Assembly: GCA_026391675.1 (NCBI GenBank)
Contig: JAPLDQ010000011.1
Location: 1 to 64,000 of the forward strand
DNA: 64,000 nucleotides
Source of the DNA: Bacteroidota bacterium
GTDB lineage: Bacteria > Bacteroidota > Bacteroidia > Bacteroidales > JACABE01
Direction of reading: 5' to 3'
Shown piece by piece: positions 8,606-18,700 of this stretch (position 1 is the first letter of the stretch; each line of letters begins with the position of its first letter). Under the pieces are notes generated by a model that saw only the letters and a list, made by a program, of their open reading frames with translations, had not been told where the DNA came from and ran no database searches. A program made the position numbers and the translations under genes.

Positions 8606-10111
8606 TTACCAGATAAAAACATCCATTTTTTCTTTGGGACGCTGATGGATTCTCCATTTAAAGTTTTTCAGCAGTCGTTCGGCATCGGGTAATTCTTTTA
8701 CAGGATAGAGCGTACCTTCAGGGCTTTTGATAAATGTAATGGTATGCATTTTTTTGTCTTTGATAAACATAAGCAGATCACTCGATATAGCTTTATTTAT
8801 ACCCAGCAAATCCTCACTTCCCTCTTCTTTCATATAGTAAATGGTTTCAGCATTTCCTTTTGCAGCTACCTTATACAATTGATTCTTACTAAAAAATGCA
8901 TGCATATTCTTTGCTTTTACCTGATCAAACTGATTGGTATCGCTTTGAGAAACAATAAATGCATTATTCAGCAAATACATTTCTTTCATTTCTTCCTTCC
9001 CAGTATAAAGATGGATGGTGTCAGCAGTAAGCTGATTTTCATCTGTCCAGATGACCGGATCGTAATACATGCACATTAATGAATCTTTCATGATAAATGA
9101 AACGGAATCGCATCTGCCTTGTAAATCTATCCTGAAGAACTTTACTTTATGATATGCCCTGATGATTTCAATATTATTAGCTGTATCATATTTGGCCCTG
9201 ATGGTATCGGCATGTAAAAAAAGCGAATCGCCCTTGTCAACAAAAATAGCCAAAACACTGTCGGTTGACATTGATTTATGAAATAATTCGCTGTTTTCGA
9301 TATAATTGGCCTTGATGATAATATTCTGAGCAGAATCTACTAATGTAACATTGTTAAAAGCCCTGCCAAATTTTATTTTTCTGTCATAATACAGGCTGTC
9401 GCCATCTAAATGCTGGTTTTCTGTTTGCAACCAGGCATTTTTACTGAACTGCGAAATATCTGTATGGGTATTGTACCAGCCGTTTTCGCAATAAATGGTA
9501 TTTTCTTTACTTACAATGTGTGTGGGACCATAGAAATAAGCAATTTCTGATTTGGTATTATACATCATTGTATCAGAATTTATAGTGTATTTCGGGTTGA
9601 CAAGAACTACGTCATTTTTAAAAAAAAATTCCTTGACATTGGTGAAATAATGCCCTATTTTACTGGTCAGGACGTTTTCTTTATTTACAATTTTCCCTCC
9701 CGTATAATAACTGGCAATTCCGCTGACTCTGCTATAATTCAGGTAGTCGCAAGTGAGAATGCTCTGATTGTCGATCATTTTAACCCTGTTGAAAATCTCA
9801 GCCACTTTTGTATTTCCGTCATATCTTAATGAATCACCATAAATATTAAGGGTATCGCTCATTTTAATTCTAACCTTACTAAAAGCTTTAATCTGATTTG
9901 TGCTGGTATAAAAATAAGCACTGTCGCAGTACATTATAGTGCTTCCATGTATAAACACTGCATCACCTAAAAGAACAGTAATATCTTTATCAGTTTTATG
10001 TGGATTTAGTGCTCTGGCTGAATAGGTGATATTGGTTTGCCCATAAATAATGAAGGGGAAAACCAGCATTATAAGAAATACTATTTTATTTATTATATAG
10101 CGATATTGCAT
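8606..10111 (-). CDS. OstA-like (LptA/LptD N-domain-type) envelope protein
   Basis: Exported protein of 501 residues with an N-terminal signal peptide ending near FIIYGQ. The body is built of repeated beta-strand units of the OstA type (GDAVFIHGSTIMYCDSAYFY, VRIKMSDTLNIYGDSLRYDG, VKMIDNQSILTCDYLNY), as in the periplasmic LptA/LptD jelly-roll that carries lipopolysaccharide to the outer membrane. Bacteroidota encode a long periplasmic version like this one, so a role in LPS transport is likely but inferred from the fold. It follows the PepSY-like gene at 65 bp in the same direction, but an intrinsic terminator ends 12 nt before its ATG, leaving no room for a promoter between. Expression would need read-through of that hairpin. 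Confidence 0.82.
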   Translation of the reverse strand: MQYRYIINKIVFLIMLVFPFIIYGQTNITYSARALNPHKTDKDITVLLGDAVFIHGSTIMYCDSAYFYTSTNQIKAFSKVRIKMSDTLNIYGDSLRYDGNTKVAEIFNRVKMIDNQSILTCDYLNYSRVSGIASYYTGGKIVNKENVLTSKIGHYFTNVKEFFFKNDVVLVNPKYTINSDTMMYNTKSEIAYFYGPTHIVSKENTIYCENGWYNTHTDISQFSKNAWLQTENQHLDGDSLYYDRKIKFGRAFNNVTLVDSAQNIIIKANYIENSELFHKSMSTDSVLAIFVDKGDSLFLHADTIRAKYDTANNIEIIRAYHKVKFFRIDLQGRCDSVSFIMKDSLMCMYYDPVIWTDENQLTADTIHLYTGKEEMKEMYLLNNAFIVSQSDTNQFDQVKAKNMHAFFSKNQLYKVAAKGNAETIYYMKEEGSEDLLGINKAISSDLLMFIKDKKMHTITFIKSPEGTLYPVKELPDAERLLKNFKWRIHQRPKEKMDVFIW

Positions 10112-10123
10112 AGTTTAAACATT

Positions 10124-10151
10124 AAAAAAACCCACTTTATACTGTGGGTTT
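10124..10151 (-). terminator. Intrinsic terminator after the PepSY-like gene
   Basis: On the minus strand AAACCCAC and GTGGGTTT pair (10144-10151 with 10128-10135, 8-nt loop) and are followed by a run of T (plus-strand A's 10124-10130). It lies between the PepSY-like gene and the OstA-like gene and ends 12 nt ahead of the latter's start. Confidence 0.8.
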
Positions 10152-10176
10152 TATAATTTTTTTGAGTGATAAGATT

Positions 10177-11394
10177 TTAATCTCCAGCTTTATCTTCGAA
10201 TCCTTTATCGTGTTTGCTCCTTTTTTCTTTTACAGGTGCTTCATCTTCCACATCACCTTCTTCCACGCGGTCAATCTGACCTACTCCATCAAACCACAAT
10301 TTGGAAATTTTAGGAATTTTACTTCCTTTAACTTTTTGTGAAATTTCTACATAATAGTAATTTTTAAGCTTTTTATCCGGGAACATTTTTTGGTAGGTTC
10401 TTTCATATACTACTTTTTCAGCTTTTATTACCTTATATCTGTCAAATTTTTTGGTTAAATAATTTTCTAAGGGTTTAAAAATATTTTTTGGATCCATAAT
10501 AGAAGTTGTTCCAACTAATTTGCCGTCAGGAGCAAATTCTGCTCTTTGCTCCATTTCATGGAAAATAAAACTTGCAACATAATTTGAATCAAGCTGAGTC
10601 CATTCAACTTTTTCAGATCTTGGGAATTTTTTATCAAAATATTTTTTTACTATCATTGGAGTTCCAGAACTTGATGAAGAAGCTTCTTCGTCTTCAGCTG
10701 TTTTTTTAGCAACTTTAGATGTTTTAGCAACTCTGGGTTCAGGTTTTGATTCAGCTTTTGCAGAAACTCTTGATGATTTAGCTGTTTTTACCGGTTTTTC
10801 AGCTTTTTCAGCTTTAGGTGCAGGAATATCATCCTCTTCAACTACTTCTTTTTTCTTCTTGGATTTTACAGGTTTGTCATCTTCTTCAAAAACATCATCC
10901 TTTTTAGCTGTTTTCTCAGCCGGTTTTGCTTTTGCAACAGGTTCAGGTGCGGTATTTTTAGTTAATTTACCTGTTAAATCAAAGAAAAGTTCACCGTTTT
11001 GTTCCTGTCCGATTCCTTTTTTCTGAATTTTTAAATAATAATAGCTGATGTCATTTGGTTCTTCAATAATTTGAGAAACATTAATTTTATATTCAGGAGC
11101 ATAATTATCATAGAAAAATTTTACTACTGTACTTGGTAATTCTTTCTCACCGACCGGAAATTTGGTAACAACCCATTTTCCATCCGGTGTAAATTCTGCA
11201 ATTCCTGATTGTCCGTCAACTTTAACATTGGCCAGGTAATTACCATCTTTAATTTCCCATGATTTGGCTTTAACTTCAGGATATGCAGTTTCCAGTCCAA
11301 TCAGAACATCTTTAGGAACTTGTTCTTCGTTAACTTTTTGTGCAAAAACGTTAACGGATAAGAAGATTAAAATAAATAAAATTTTTGTTTTCAT
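10177..11394 (-). CDS. Secreted PepSY-like (DUF2874-type) two-domain protein
   Basis: Exported protein of 405 residues with a clear signal peptide ending at NVFAQ. Two related globular parts flank a low-complexity linker. The first (about 20-150) has VLIGLETAYPEVKAKSWEI and ADFTPDG-like turns (AEFTPDGKWV); the second (about 245-375) has MIVKKYFDKKFPRSEKVEW and AEFAPDGKLVGT. Both follow the PepSY-like/DUF2874 pattern of small beta-lactamase-inhibitor-like domains in Bacteroidota. The linker (about 150-240) is rich in Lys, Ala, Pro and Glu and likely disordered, and the C-terminus is highly charged. Function is unknown; such domains are usually periplasmic. It sits between purA and the OstA-like gene on the same strand and has its own terminator. 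Confidence 0.72.
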   Translation of the reverse strand: MKTKILFILIFLSVNVFAQKVNEEQVPKDVLIGLETAYPEVKAKSWEIKDGNYLANVKVDGQSGIAEFTPDGKWVVTKFPVGEKELPSTVVKFFYDNYAPEYKINVSQIIEEPNDISYYYLKIQKKGIGQEQNGELFFDLTGKLTKNTAPEPVAKAKPAEKTAKKDDVFEEDDKPVKSKKKKEVVEEDDIPAPKAEKAEKPVKTAKSSRVSAKAESKPEPRVAKTSKVAKKTAEDEEASSSSSGTPMIVKKYFDKKFPRSEKVEWTQLDSNYVASFIFHEMEQRAEFAPDGKLVGTTSIMDPKNIFKPLENYLTKKFDRYKVIKAEKVVYERTYQKMFPDKKLKNYYYVEISQKVKGSKIPKISKLWFDGVGQIDRVEEGDVEDEAPVKEKRSKHDKGFEDKAGD

Positions 11395-11447
11395 TTGGTA
11401 TTTTTTTTATTATTTATTTGTCAAATGGAATTCGCCATAAATATTAT

Positions 11448-11455
11448 CAAAAATA
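11448..11455 (-). promoter_or_regulatory. Candidate -7 box for the PepSY-like gene
   Basis: Minus-strand TATTTTTG matches TAnnTTTG and lies 54 nt ahead of the start codon. No good TTG is seen at the expected distance, so this is only a candidate. Confidence 0.35.
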
Positions 11456-11504
11456 ATATATATTTTATTATAAGGCTCATTTCATAACAACTATATATTT
11501 AAAA

Positions 11505-12803
11505 TTACATACTTCTGAAAATTGTCTGCGTTCTGTCAGCACCGTTTGAAACGATTGATATTGGCACATTTACATGTTTTTCAATAAACTGAATATAGGC
11601 TTTTAGATTTTCAGGAAAATGGTTATACGTTGAAATCTGATTAATGTTACTATTCCATGCTTTTATTTCAGTATAAACCGGTTTTAATAAATTTTCCTCG
11701 CTGTCAAAAGGGATATAATCAATTTGCGTGCCATTATAATCATATTGAAGGCAAACATTTATGTTTTCAAAAGAATTGAGTACATCTATTTTGGTAATTA
11801 CCAGTTCTGTTACGCCGTTAAGCATGATAGCATACTGCAATGCAGGAATATCCAGCCAGCCACATCTTCGTGGGCGGCCGGTTGTTGATCCAAATTCATA
11901 ACCGTCAGTTCGTAGTCTTTCACCATCGCTGTTTATGAGTTCGGTAGGGAAGGGGCCACTTCCAACACGCGTACAATAGGCTTTAAAAACACCAATTACT
12001 TTCCCAATCTTATCCGGAGAAACACCTAAACCTGTGCAAACACCGGCTGTTATCGTGTTAGAAGAAGTAACAAAAGGATATGACCCAAAATCAATATCCA
12101 GTAATGTACCCTGAGCACCTTCGGCTAAAATGGATTTATTATCCTTTAAAGCCTGGTTAATATAGTACTCGCTGTCAATCAAGTCGAATTTTTTTATGTT
12201 TTCAATTACAGCCAGCCATTTTGCTTCATAATCTGCAAAAATCAGTTTTTCAATCTGTTGTGTTTGATAATCAAAATTATGAAACTTTAATATTTCAATA
12301 TGCTGATTTTTTAACTGATTGTATTTTTGCATGAACTGAGGATGTAACAAATCGCCTATCCTTAAACCATTTCGCGCTGTACGGTCAGTGTAGGCAGGGC
12401 CAATGCCCTTGAGTGTTGAACCGATTTTGTCTTTTCCTTTTGCAGCTTCATAGGCAGCATCCAACAGGCGGTGGGTTGGGAGAATCAGATGTGCTTTTTT
12501 CGAAATTTTAAGATTCTTTGTAGCATCAACTTCACGTTCAATTAATTTATCTATTTCCCGCTGGAAAATAAACAGATCAATTAAAACACCATTTCCAATA
12601 ATATTGATTTTTTTTTCGTGAAATATTCCTGATGGTATGGTATGCAAAACGTGTTTTATTCCGTTAAATTCCAACGTATGTCCTGCGTTTGGACCGCCCT
12701 GAAAACGGGCTATAATGTCATAATCAGGTGTTAAAACATCAACTATTTTTCCTTTTCCTTCGTCGCCCCACTGTAGTCCGAGCAATACATCAACTTTCTT
12801 CAT
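11505..12803 (-). CDS. purA: Adenylosuccinate synthase
   Basis: Joins IMP and aspartate with GTP to make adenylosuccinate, the first committed step to AMP; cytoplasmic dimer. The 432 residues are of normal length. GLQWGDEGKGK at 9-19 is the GTP/IMP-binding loop, GGPNAGHT follows at about 36-43, and STTGRPRRCGW near 285-295 is the conserved PurA signature. The start is the first ATG after the Fur-family gene's stop, only 6 bp away, so the two are very likely cotranscribed. Nothing is unusual in the sequence. Confidence 0.97.
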   Translation of the reverse strand: MKKVDVLLGLQWGDEGKGKIVDVLTPDYDIIARFQGGPNAGHTLEFNGIKHVLHTIPSGIFHEKKINIIGNGVLIDLFIFQREIDKLIEREVDATKNLKISKKAHLILPTHRLLDAAYEAAKGKDKIGSTLKGIGPAYTDRTARNGLRIGDLLHPQFMQKYNQLKNQHIEILKFHNFDYQTQQIEKLIFADYEAKWLAVIENIKKFDLIDSEYYINQALKDNKSILAEGAQGTLLDIDFGSYPFVTSSNTITAGVCTGLGVSPDKIGKVIGVFKAYCTRVGSGPFPTELINSDGERLRTDGYEFGSTTGRPRRCGWLDIPALQYAIMLNGVTELVITKIDVLNSFENINVCLQYDYNGTQIDYIPFDSEENLLKPVYTEIKAWNSNINQISTYNHFPENLKAYIQFIEKHVNVPISIVSNGADRTQTIFRSM

Positions 12804-12809
12804 TCTTTA

Positions 12810-13265
12810 TTATTTGTTTTCTTTTAATTTCTTTTTTGCATAGAACACCAGGGAATGTTCAATAATATCAACATCGAACATTGTTTCTATAGATTTTTTA
12901 ATTTCTTCAATCCGTGGATCACAAAATTCCAGTATTTCATTGTTATCTGTAATCAGTATATGATCATGCTGTTTAAAATGAAATGATTTTTCGTAAATAG
13001 CACTGTTTTCATTAAAAGCGTGCTTGGTAACCAGATTGCAGTTGAGCAGCAGCTCCATGGTATTGTACAACGTTGCCCTGCTGATTGCATGTTTTGCTTT
13101 TCGCATTTTAACATATAAGGAATCAATGTCGAAATGACCGTCGTAAGCATAGATTTCTTTTAAAATGGTATATCTTTCAGGTGTTTTACGATGCCCGTTA
13201 GCTTCAAGGTACTGAATAAAATGTTTGCGGACTGTTTCGTAAGTATTGTCGATTACTACTCCCAT
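12810..13265 (-). CDS. Fur-family transcriptional regulator without the CxxC zinc pair
   Basis: Fur-superfamily repressor of 151 residues. The N-terminal winged helix (about 12-85) includes RKTPERYTILKEIY and the recognition-helix region HAISRATLYNTMELL. The dimerisation part has H96, H100 and H102 in HFKQHDHILI, the usual metal-binding neighbourhood. The CxxC that normally follows HHDH in Fur/PerR/Zur is replaced here by LITD, and only one cysteine (C115) lies downstream, so the usual structural zinc site is missing. The subfamily (Fur, PerR, Zur) cannot be told. It precedes purA by 6 bp and follows the RelA/SpoT gene by 82 bp, suggesting shared transcription with purA. Confidence 0.87.
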   Translation of the reverse strand: MGVVIDNTYETVRKHFIQYLEANGHRKTPERYTILKEIYAYDGHFDIDSLYVKMRKAKHAISRATLYNTMELLLNCNLVTKHAFNENSAIYEKSFHFKQHDHILITDNNEILEFCDPRIEEIKKSIETMFDVDIIEHSLVFYAKKKLKENK

Positions 13266-13347
13266 TTTCTTTTTTATTTGATTGCATAAAATTAGTAAAA
13301 AATTAGAATATAATTTAGTTCTGATTAAAATCTTATTAAATTTTTAA

Positions 13348-15591
13348 CTAACTCATTCTGATAATCTTCTGAACACCTTCTATTTGCCGTAATTTCTTCA
13401 TTAAATCTTTTAAGTGCTTTGTGTCATTAACATAAACCATTATTGAACCTTCAAAAAGGCCTTCGCTGCTTTGTATGTTAAACGACCTGATATTAAGATT
13501 CAAATCTTCAGAAATTATACGTGAAATATCTTTTACTATTCCTTTTTTATCAATACCACTGATTTTTAAACCTGTTAGGAAGGTAATAACTTCGTTTTCT
13601 CTCCATTTTGCTTTAACAATGCGGTTCCCGTATTTCGACATGAGCTGAATAGCCTGTTGGCAGTTAGTCCTGTGAATTTTTATCCCCTCATTAGGAGTAA
13701 TTAAGCCAATTACGTCATCACCCGGTATTGGATTGCAGCAAATAGAAGTGCTGTAAGAAAGATTTTCATTATTCTCACCCAGCATCAGCGTTTCAGGTTT
13801 GTTTTTAATCTGACCTCTTATTTCGTCAGCCAGTGAAACAATAGGTTTATAGATAGCTTTTTTAGTAATGGCAAAAGGATTGATATAATCAGTCCATTTT
13901 GTTTTTTCTTCGTTCTGGAAACAATTTTTTAAGTCTTTGTTGTTAATTTTATTGGTAAATGCCAGGTAAAACAGATGGGAAGAACTTTGAATGCCAAGAT
14001 ATTCTTTTAAAATACCAATATTGGTTTTACTGAATTCAATACCCATCTGTATAAAATTTTTCTGCAGCATTATCTTACCTTCATCAGCATGGGTTTTATG
14101 TTCATCCTTTAAAGCAGCTTTTATTTTAAGTTTGGCTTTAGCAGTAACAACATTTCCATACCATTCGTTGGTTGGTTTCTGCTTACTTGAAGTTATTATT
14201 TCAACCTGATCACCACTTTGTAACTGGTAGTTCAAACCTACTAATTTGTGGTTAACTTTTGCCCCAATACAGGTATTTCCAATATCGGAATGGATATTAT
14301 AGGCAAAATCGAGTACGGTTGAATTTTGCGGTAAGGCTTTCATATCACCTTTGGGTGTAAAAACAAAGATTTCTTCAGCAAAAAGATTGAGTTTAAAATC
14401 ATCTAAAAAGTCCAGGGCATTGGATTCGGGATTCAGAATAATTTCTTTAATTTTATTCAGCCATTCATCCAGACCGGATTCTGATTTGCTGTTCTCTACA
14501 TCGATATCTTTATATTTCCAGTGTGCAGCATAGCCTTTTTCAGCAATTTCATCCATACGTTTGGTCCGGATCTGAACTTCAACCCATTTTCCGGAATGAC
14601 TCATTACTGTTGTATGAAGGGCTTCATACCCATTTCCTTTCGGAATCGAAATCCAGTCGCGTAGTCTGTCGGGATTAGGGCGGTAAAAATCAGTAACTAT
14701 GGTGTATACGTTCCAGCAATCCGCCTTTTCGTTCTCAATGGGAGTGTCGATAATAATCCTGATGGCAAAGATATCAAAGACTTCTTCGAAAGGAATTTCC
14801 TTCTTTTTCATTTTTCCCATTATTGAGAAAATAGATTTGGATCTGCCGGTGACGGCGTATTTAAAACCTTTTTCGGATAAGGTTTTTTTAATGGGGTAGA
14901 TAAATTTGTTGATAAAACGGGCACGTTCGGTTTCCGATTCTTTTAATTTTTTTGTAATGGATTCGTAAACTGCCGGTTCTGTATATTTTAACGATAAATC
15001 TTCGAGTTCACTTTTAATGGCATGTAATCCCAGCCGGTGGGCGAGGGGAGCATAAAGAAAAATTGTTTCTGAAGCAATTTTCAGTTGTTTATCTTTGGGC
15101 ATGGCATCCAGTGTACGCATATTATGCAGCCTGTCGGCCAGTTTAATAAGGATAACCCTTACATCATCAGACAACGTAAGTAATATCTTTTTAAAATTTT
15201 CGGCTTGTATGGACAGGGATGAATGGTCGAAAATCTCTTCGATTTTAGTAAGTCCATCAATAATCTGGGCCACTTTACTGCCAAATGATGCTTCAATATC
15301 TGCAATGGTATAGTCAGTATCTTCCACAACGTCATGCAGTAAGGCACATATAACAGAAGTTGTACCAAGTCCTATTTCCTGAACAGCAATATAGGAAACT
15401 TCCAGCGGATGATAAATATAGGGCTCACCGGTACGGCGGCGCATATCTTTATGGGCGGTTACAGCCAGGTTGAATGCTTTGCGTATCAGTTTTTTGTCTT
15501 CTTTACTGATATTGGTACGCCATACCGTGAAAATATTGCGATAGCGTTTAAGTATCTCTTTTTTCTCTAATTCCTCATCAATTATATACAT
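13348..15591 (-). CDS. Bifunctional RelA/SpoT (Rsh) (p)ppGpp synthetase/hydrolase
   Basis: Makes and degrades the alarmone (p)ppGpp in the stringent response. The 747 residues have the full Rsh layout. An HD hydrolase domain (about 30-190) includes HDVVEDT, so hydrolysis is likely active. A synthetase domain (about 230-345) includes FDIFAIRII and GNGYEALHTTV. A TGS domain (about 405-465) begins VFTPKGDMKALP. A CC-type region has SICCNPIPGDDVIGL (about 620), and a C-terminal ACT domain ends at IIRMS. As in most Bacteroidota with a long Rsh, both activities appear intact. It heads the leftward run Rsh, Fur-family, purA. Confidence 0.95.
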   Translation of the reverse strand: MYIIDEELEKKEILKRYRNIFTVWRTNISKEDKKLIRKAFNLAVTAHKDMRRRTGEPYIYHPLEVSYIAVQEIGLGTTSVICALLHDVVEDTDYTIADIEASFGSKVAQIIDGLTKIEEIFDHSSLSIQAENFKKILLTLSDDVRVILIKLADRLHNMRTLDAMPKDKQLKIASETIFLYAPLAHRLGLHAIKSELEDLSLKYTEPAVYESITKKLKESETERARFINKFIYPIKKTLSEKGFKYAVTGRSKSIFSIMGKMKKKEIPFEEVFDIFAIRIIIDTPIENEKADCWNVYTIVTDFYRPNPDRLRDWISIPKGNGYEALHTTVMSHSGKWVEVQIRTKRMDEIAEKGYAAHWKYKDIDVENSKSESGLDEWLNKIKEIILNPESNALDFLDDFKLNLFAEEIFVFTPKGDMKALPQNSTVLDFAYNIHSDIGNTCIGAKVNHKLVGLNYQLQSGDQVEIITSSKQKPTNEWYGNVVTAKAKLKIKAALKDEHKTHADEGKIMLQKNFIQMGIEFSKTNIGILKEYLGIQSSSHLFYLAFTNKINNKDLKNCFQNEEKTKWTDYINPFAITKKAIYKPIVSLADEIRGQIKNKPETLMLGENNENLSYSTSICCNPIPGDDVIGLITPNEGIKIHRTNCQQAIQLMSKYGNRIVKAKWRENEVITFLTGLKISGIDKKGIVKDISRIISEDLNLNIRSFNIQSSEGLFEGSIMVYVNDTKHLKDLMKKLRQIEGVQKIIRMS

Positions 15592-15623
15592 CTGCTCTCC
15601 AAAAATATTATATATTCAATTAA

Positions 15624-15631
15624 CAAAAATA
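15624..15631 (-). promoter_or_regulatory. Candidate -7 box for the Rsh gene
   Basis: Minus-strand TATTTTTG, 33 nt ahead of the start codon, matches TAnnTTTG. No clear -33 TTG is seen. Confidence 0.35.
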
Positions 15632-15737
15632 CGGTAATTTTTCTTTTTGTGAAGTTTCTTTTTTAGTTTTTAAACAAAGAATTGTGATTATATCCTTATA
15701 AGATTTACAGTTTATAAAAAATGATAACTTAACTTTC

Positions 15738-15772
15738 AAAAAAAATCCGGCAGTTTTTAAAGCTGCCGGATT
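15738..15772 (-). terminator. Intrinsic terminator after nifJ
   Basis: A 10-bp stem, AATCCGGCAG (15744-15753) with CTGCCGGATT (15763-15772), has a 9-nt loop and a T-run on the minus strand (plus-strand A's from 15738). It lies 22 bp beyond the nifJ stop. T's on the other side make it potentially bidirectional. Confidence 0.88.
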
Positions 15773-15794
15773 TTTTTATAGATTTAAATATGAT

Positions 15795-18700
15795 TTATTT
15801 GGTATAATCCATTGCAGCTACGCGCTTGTAGCCATCATATCTCCATTTTGCATTTTCCTGTGCCAGTTTAAACAATTCAGCAGCTTCGGCAGGGAAGGTT
15901 TTCTTTAAGGAAGAATAACGTACTTCGCTGTTTAAGAAGGTCTGGAAATTATCCCATTGTGGTTCTTTTGAATCCAGCAAGAATGGATTTTTTCCTTCTT
16001 CGGCCAGTGCAGGATTGTAACGGAACAAATGCCAGTAACCACATTCAACAGCTAATTTAGCTTCTTCCTGTGTTTTACCCATACCGTTTTTCAAACCATG
16101 GTTGATACATGGAGCATAAGCAATTATCAAACTTGGTCCGGGGAAAGCTTCTGCTTCTTTTAATGCCCTGAAATACTGTCCCTGATTTGCACCCATTGAA
16201 ACCTGAGCAACATAAACATAACCATAGGTCATGGCCATGGCACCCAAATCTTTTTTACGTATCCTTTTACCTGAAGCAGCAAACTTAGCTACAGCTCCAA
16301 CAGGAGTTGCTTTTGAAGATTGTCCGCCTGTATTTGAATAAACTTCGGTATCCATTACCAATACATTGATGTCATCACCGGAAGCCAATACATGGTCTAA
16401 ACCACCAAAGCCGATATCATAAGCCCAGCCGTCGCCACCAAATACCCAAACTGATTTTTTAATTAAATATTGACGTAATTCGTAAATTGATTTACAATAT
16501 TCACAATCACATTTTTCGATTAATGGTAATATTTTTTTACTTAATTCCTGAGTTTTTGGACCGTTTTCTTTGTTTTCAATCCATTCAGTAAATAAAGCTT
16601 TTATTTCGTCTGAACAACAATCACTGCTAAGCGCATTTTTCATAATCATAGCAATCCTGCCGCGTAATTTATTAACAGCAGTTACCATACCATAACCATA
16701 TTCAGCATTGTCTTCAAACAAAGAGTTAGCCCATGCAGGTCCCTGGCCTTCGCTGTTTTTGCAATAAGGCATGGAAGGCGCAGAACCACCATAGATGGAA
16801 GAACAACCTGTTGCATTGGCAACCATCATTCTTTCGCCATATAACTGGGTGATTAATTTAATATAAGGAGTTTCGCCACAACCTGCACATGCACCTGAGA
16901 ATTCGAAAAGTGGCTGAGCAAACTGGCTGTTTTTGAAAGTTTTTTCTCTAGGAGCCAGTTCAGTTTTGTAAGTAACATTATCGATAAGATAATCCCAGTT
17001 TTTGGTTTCCGGCATTTGTGTTGCCAGTGGTTTCATCTCCAACGCTTTAGTTTTTGCAGGACAAACATCAAAACAATTGCTGCAACCGGTACAATCCAGA
17101 GGTGTAACCTGAATTTTAAATTCCAGACCTGTTAATTCTTTACCAATAGCTTTTAAGGTTTTCATACCTTTAGGTGCTTTCTTCATTTCTTCTTCATTTA
17201 ATAAGAAAGGACGAATGGCAGCGTGAGGACAAACATAAGCACATTGGTTACACTGGATACAGTTTTCAGGAATCCATTCAGGAACATTAACAGCAATACC
17301 GCGTTTTTCGTAAGCAGCAGTACCTGCAGGGAAAGTTCCGTCTTCTCTGCCAACAAATGCACTTACAGGTAAATCATCACCTTTAAGGTTATTGATAGGT
17401 TCAACTACATTACGGATAAAATCAGGTATATTTCTGTTGTCTTTTTCTGTTGTTAAGGCCAGTTTAGCCCATTCAGCAGGAACTTCAACTTTAATAACAT
17501 CGCAACCACGGTCAACAGCCTGATTGTTCATATTTACAATTTCTTCACCTTTATTGCCATAAGATTTTTTAATGGCATATTTCATTTCTGAAATGGCTTT
17601 TTCGTAAGGAATAACCTGGGCTACCTTAAAGAAAGCAGCCTGCATAATGGTATTGGTACGGTTTCCCAAACCGATTTCTTCAGCAATTGCAGTAGCATTG
17701 ATGATGTAGAAATTGATTTTATTTTCAGCCAGGTATTTTTTAACGTGATTTGGCAGGTGTTTTTTTGTTTCTTCGGTATCCCATAAGCAGTTGATAAGGA
17801 AAGTGCCTCCTTTTTTCAAACCTTTGAGCATATCATATCTGTCAAGATAAGAAGGTACATGGCAGGCAACAAAGTCAGGAGTGTTTACCAGATAAGGTGA
17901 ACGGATTGGTGTATCTCCAAAACGTAAGTGGGAAACAGTGATACCACCTGATTTTTTTGAATCATAAGCAAAATAAGCCTGAGCATATTTATCGGTAGAA
18001 TCACCAATAATTTTAATTGAGTTTTTATTTGCACCTACAGTACCATCAGAACCTAAACCATAGAATTTGGCTTCGAAAGTACCTTTATTGGCTAAACTAA
18101 CTTCAGGTAATAAAGGTAAAGAGTGGAAAGTAACATCATCAACAATACCAACTGTAAATTGATTTTTAGGTTCTTTTAATTTCAGATTTTCAAAAACAGA
18201 GATCATCTGAGCAGGAGTAGTATCTTTTGAACTTAAACCATAACGTCCACCAACAATAAGAGGTTGTTCAGTTTTGTTATAGAACATTTCAACAACGTCT
18301 AAATACAATGGATCACCATTGGCACCAATTTCTTTGGTACGGTCTAAAACAGCTATTTTCTTAACGGTTTTTGGTAAAACATTAAAGAAATATTTTTCAG
18401 AGAAAGGACGATACAAATGAACACTGATTAAGCCAGTTTTTTCGCCTTTTGCATTCAGGTAATCGACAACTTCTTTTGTTGTATCGGTAATAGAACCCAT
18501 AGCAACAATAATATTTTCTGCATTTTTATCACCATAAAATGTAAATGGATGATAAACCCTGCCTGTAATTTTTGCAATTTCCTGCATATAAGCTTCAACC
18601 ATATCAGGAATTGGTTCATAAAAAACGTTACTGGCTTCCTTAGCCTGGAAGAAAATGTCAGGATTCTGAGCAGTACCACGGGTTACCGGATGTTCTGGAT

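Noticed and set aside
12953-13150. 65-codon minus-strand frame within the Fur-family gene
   Set aside because: Out-of-frame shadow of the real gene.
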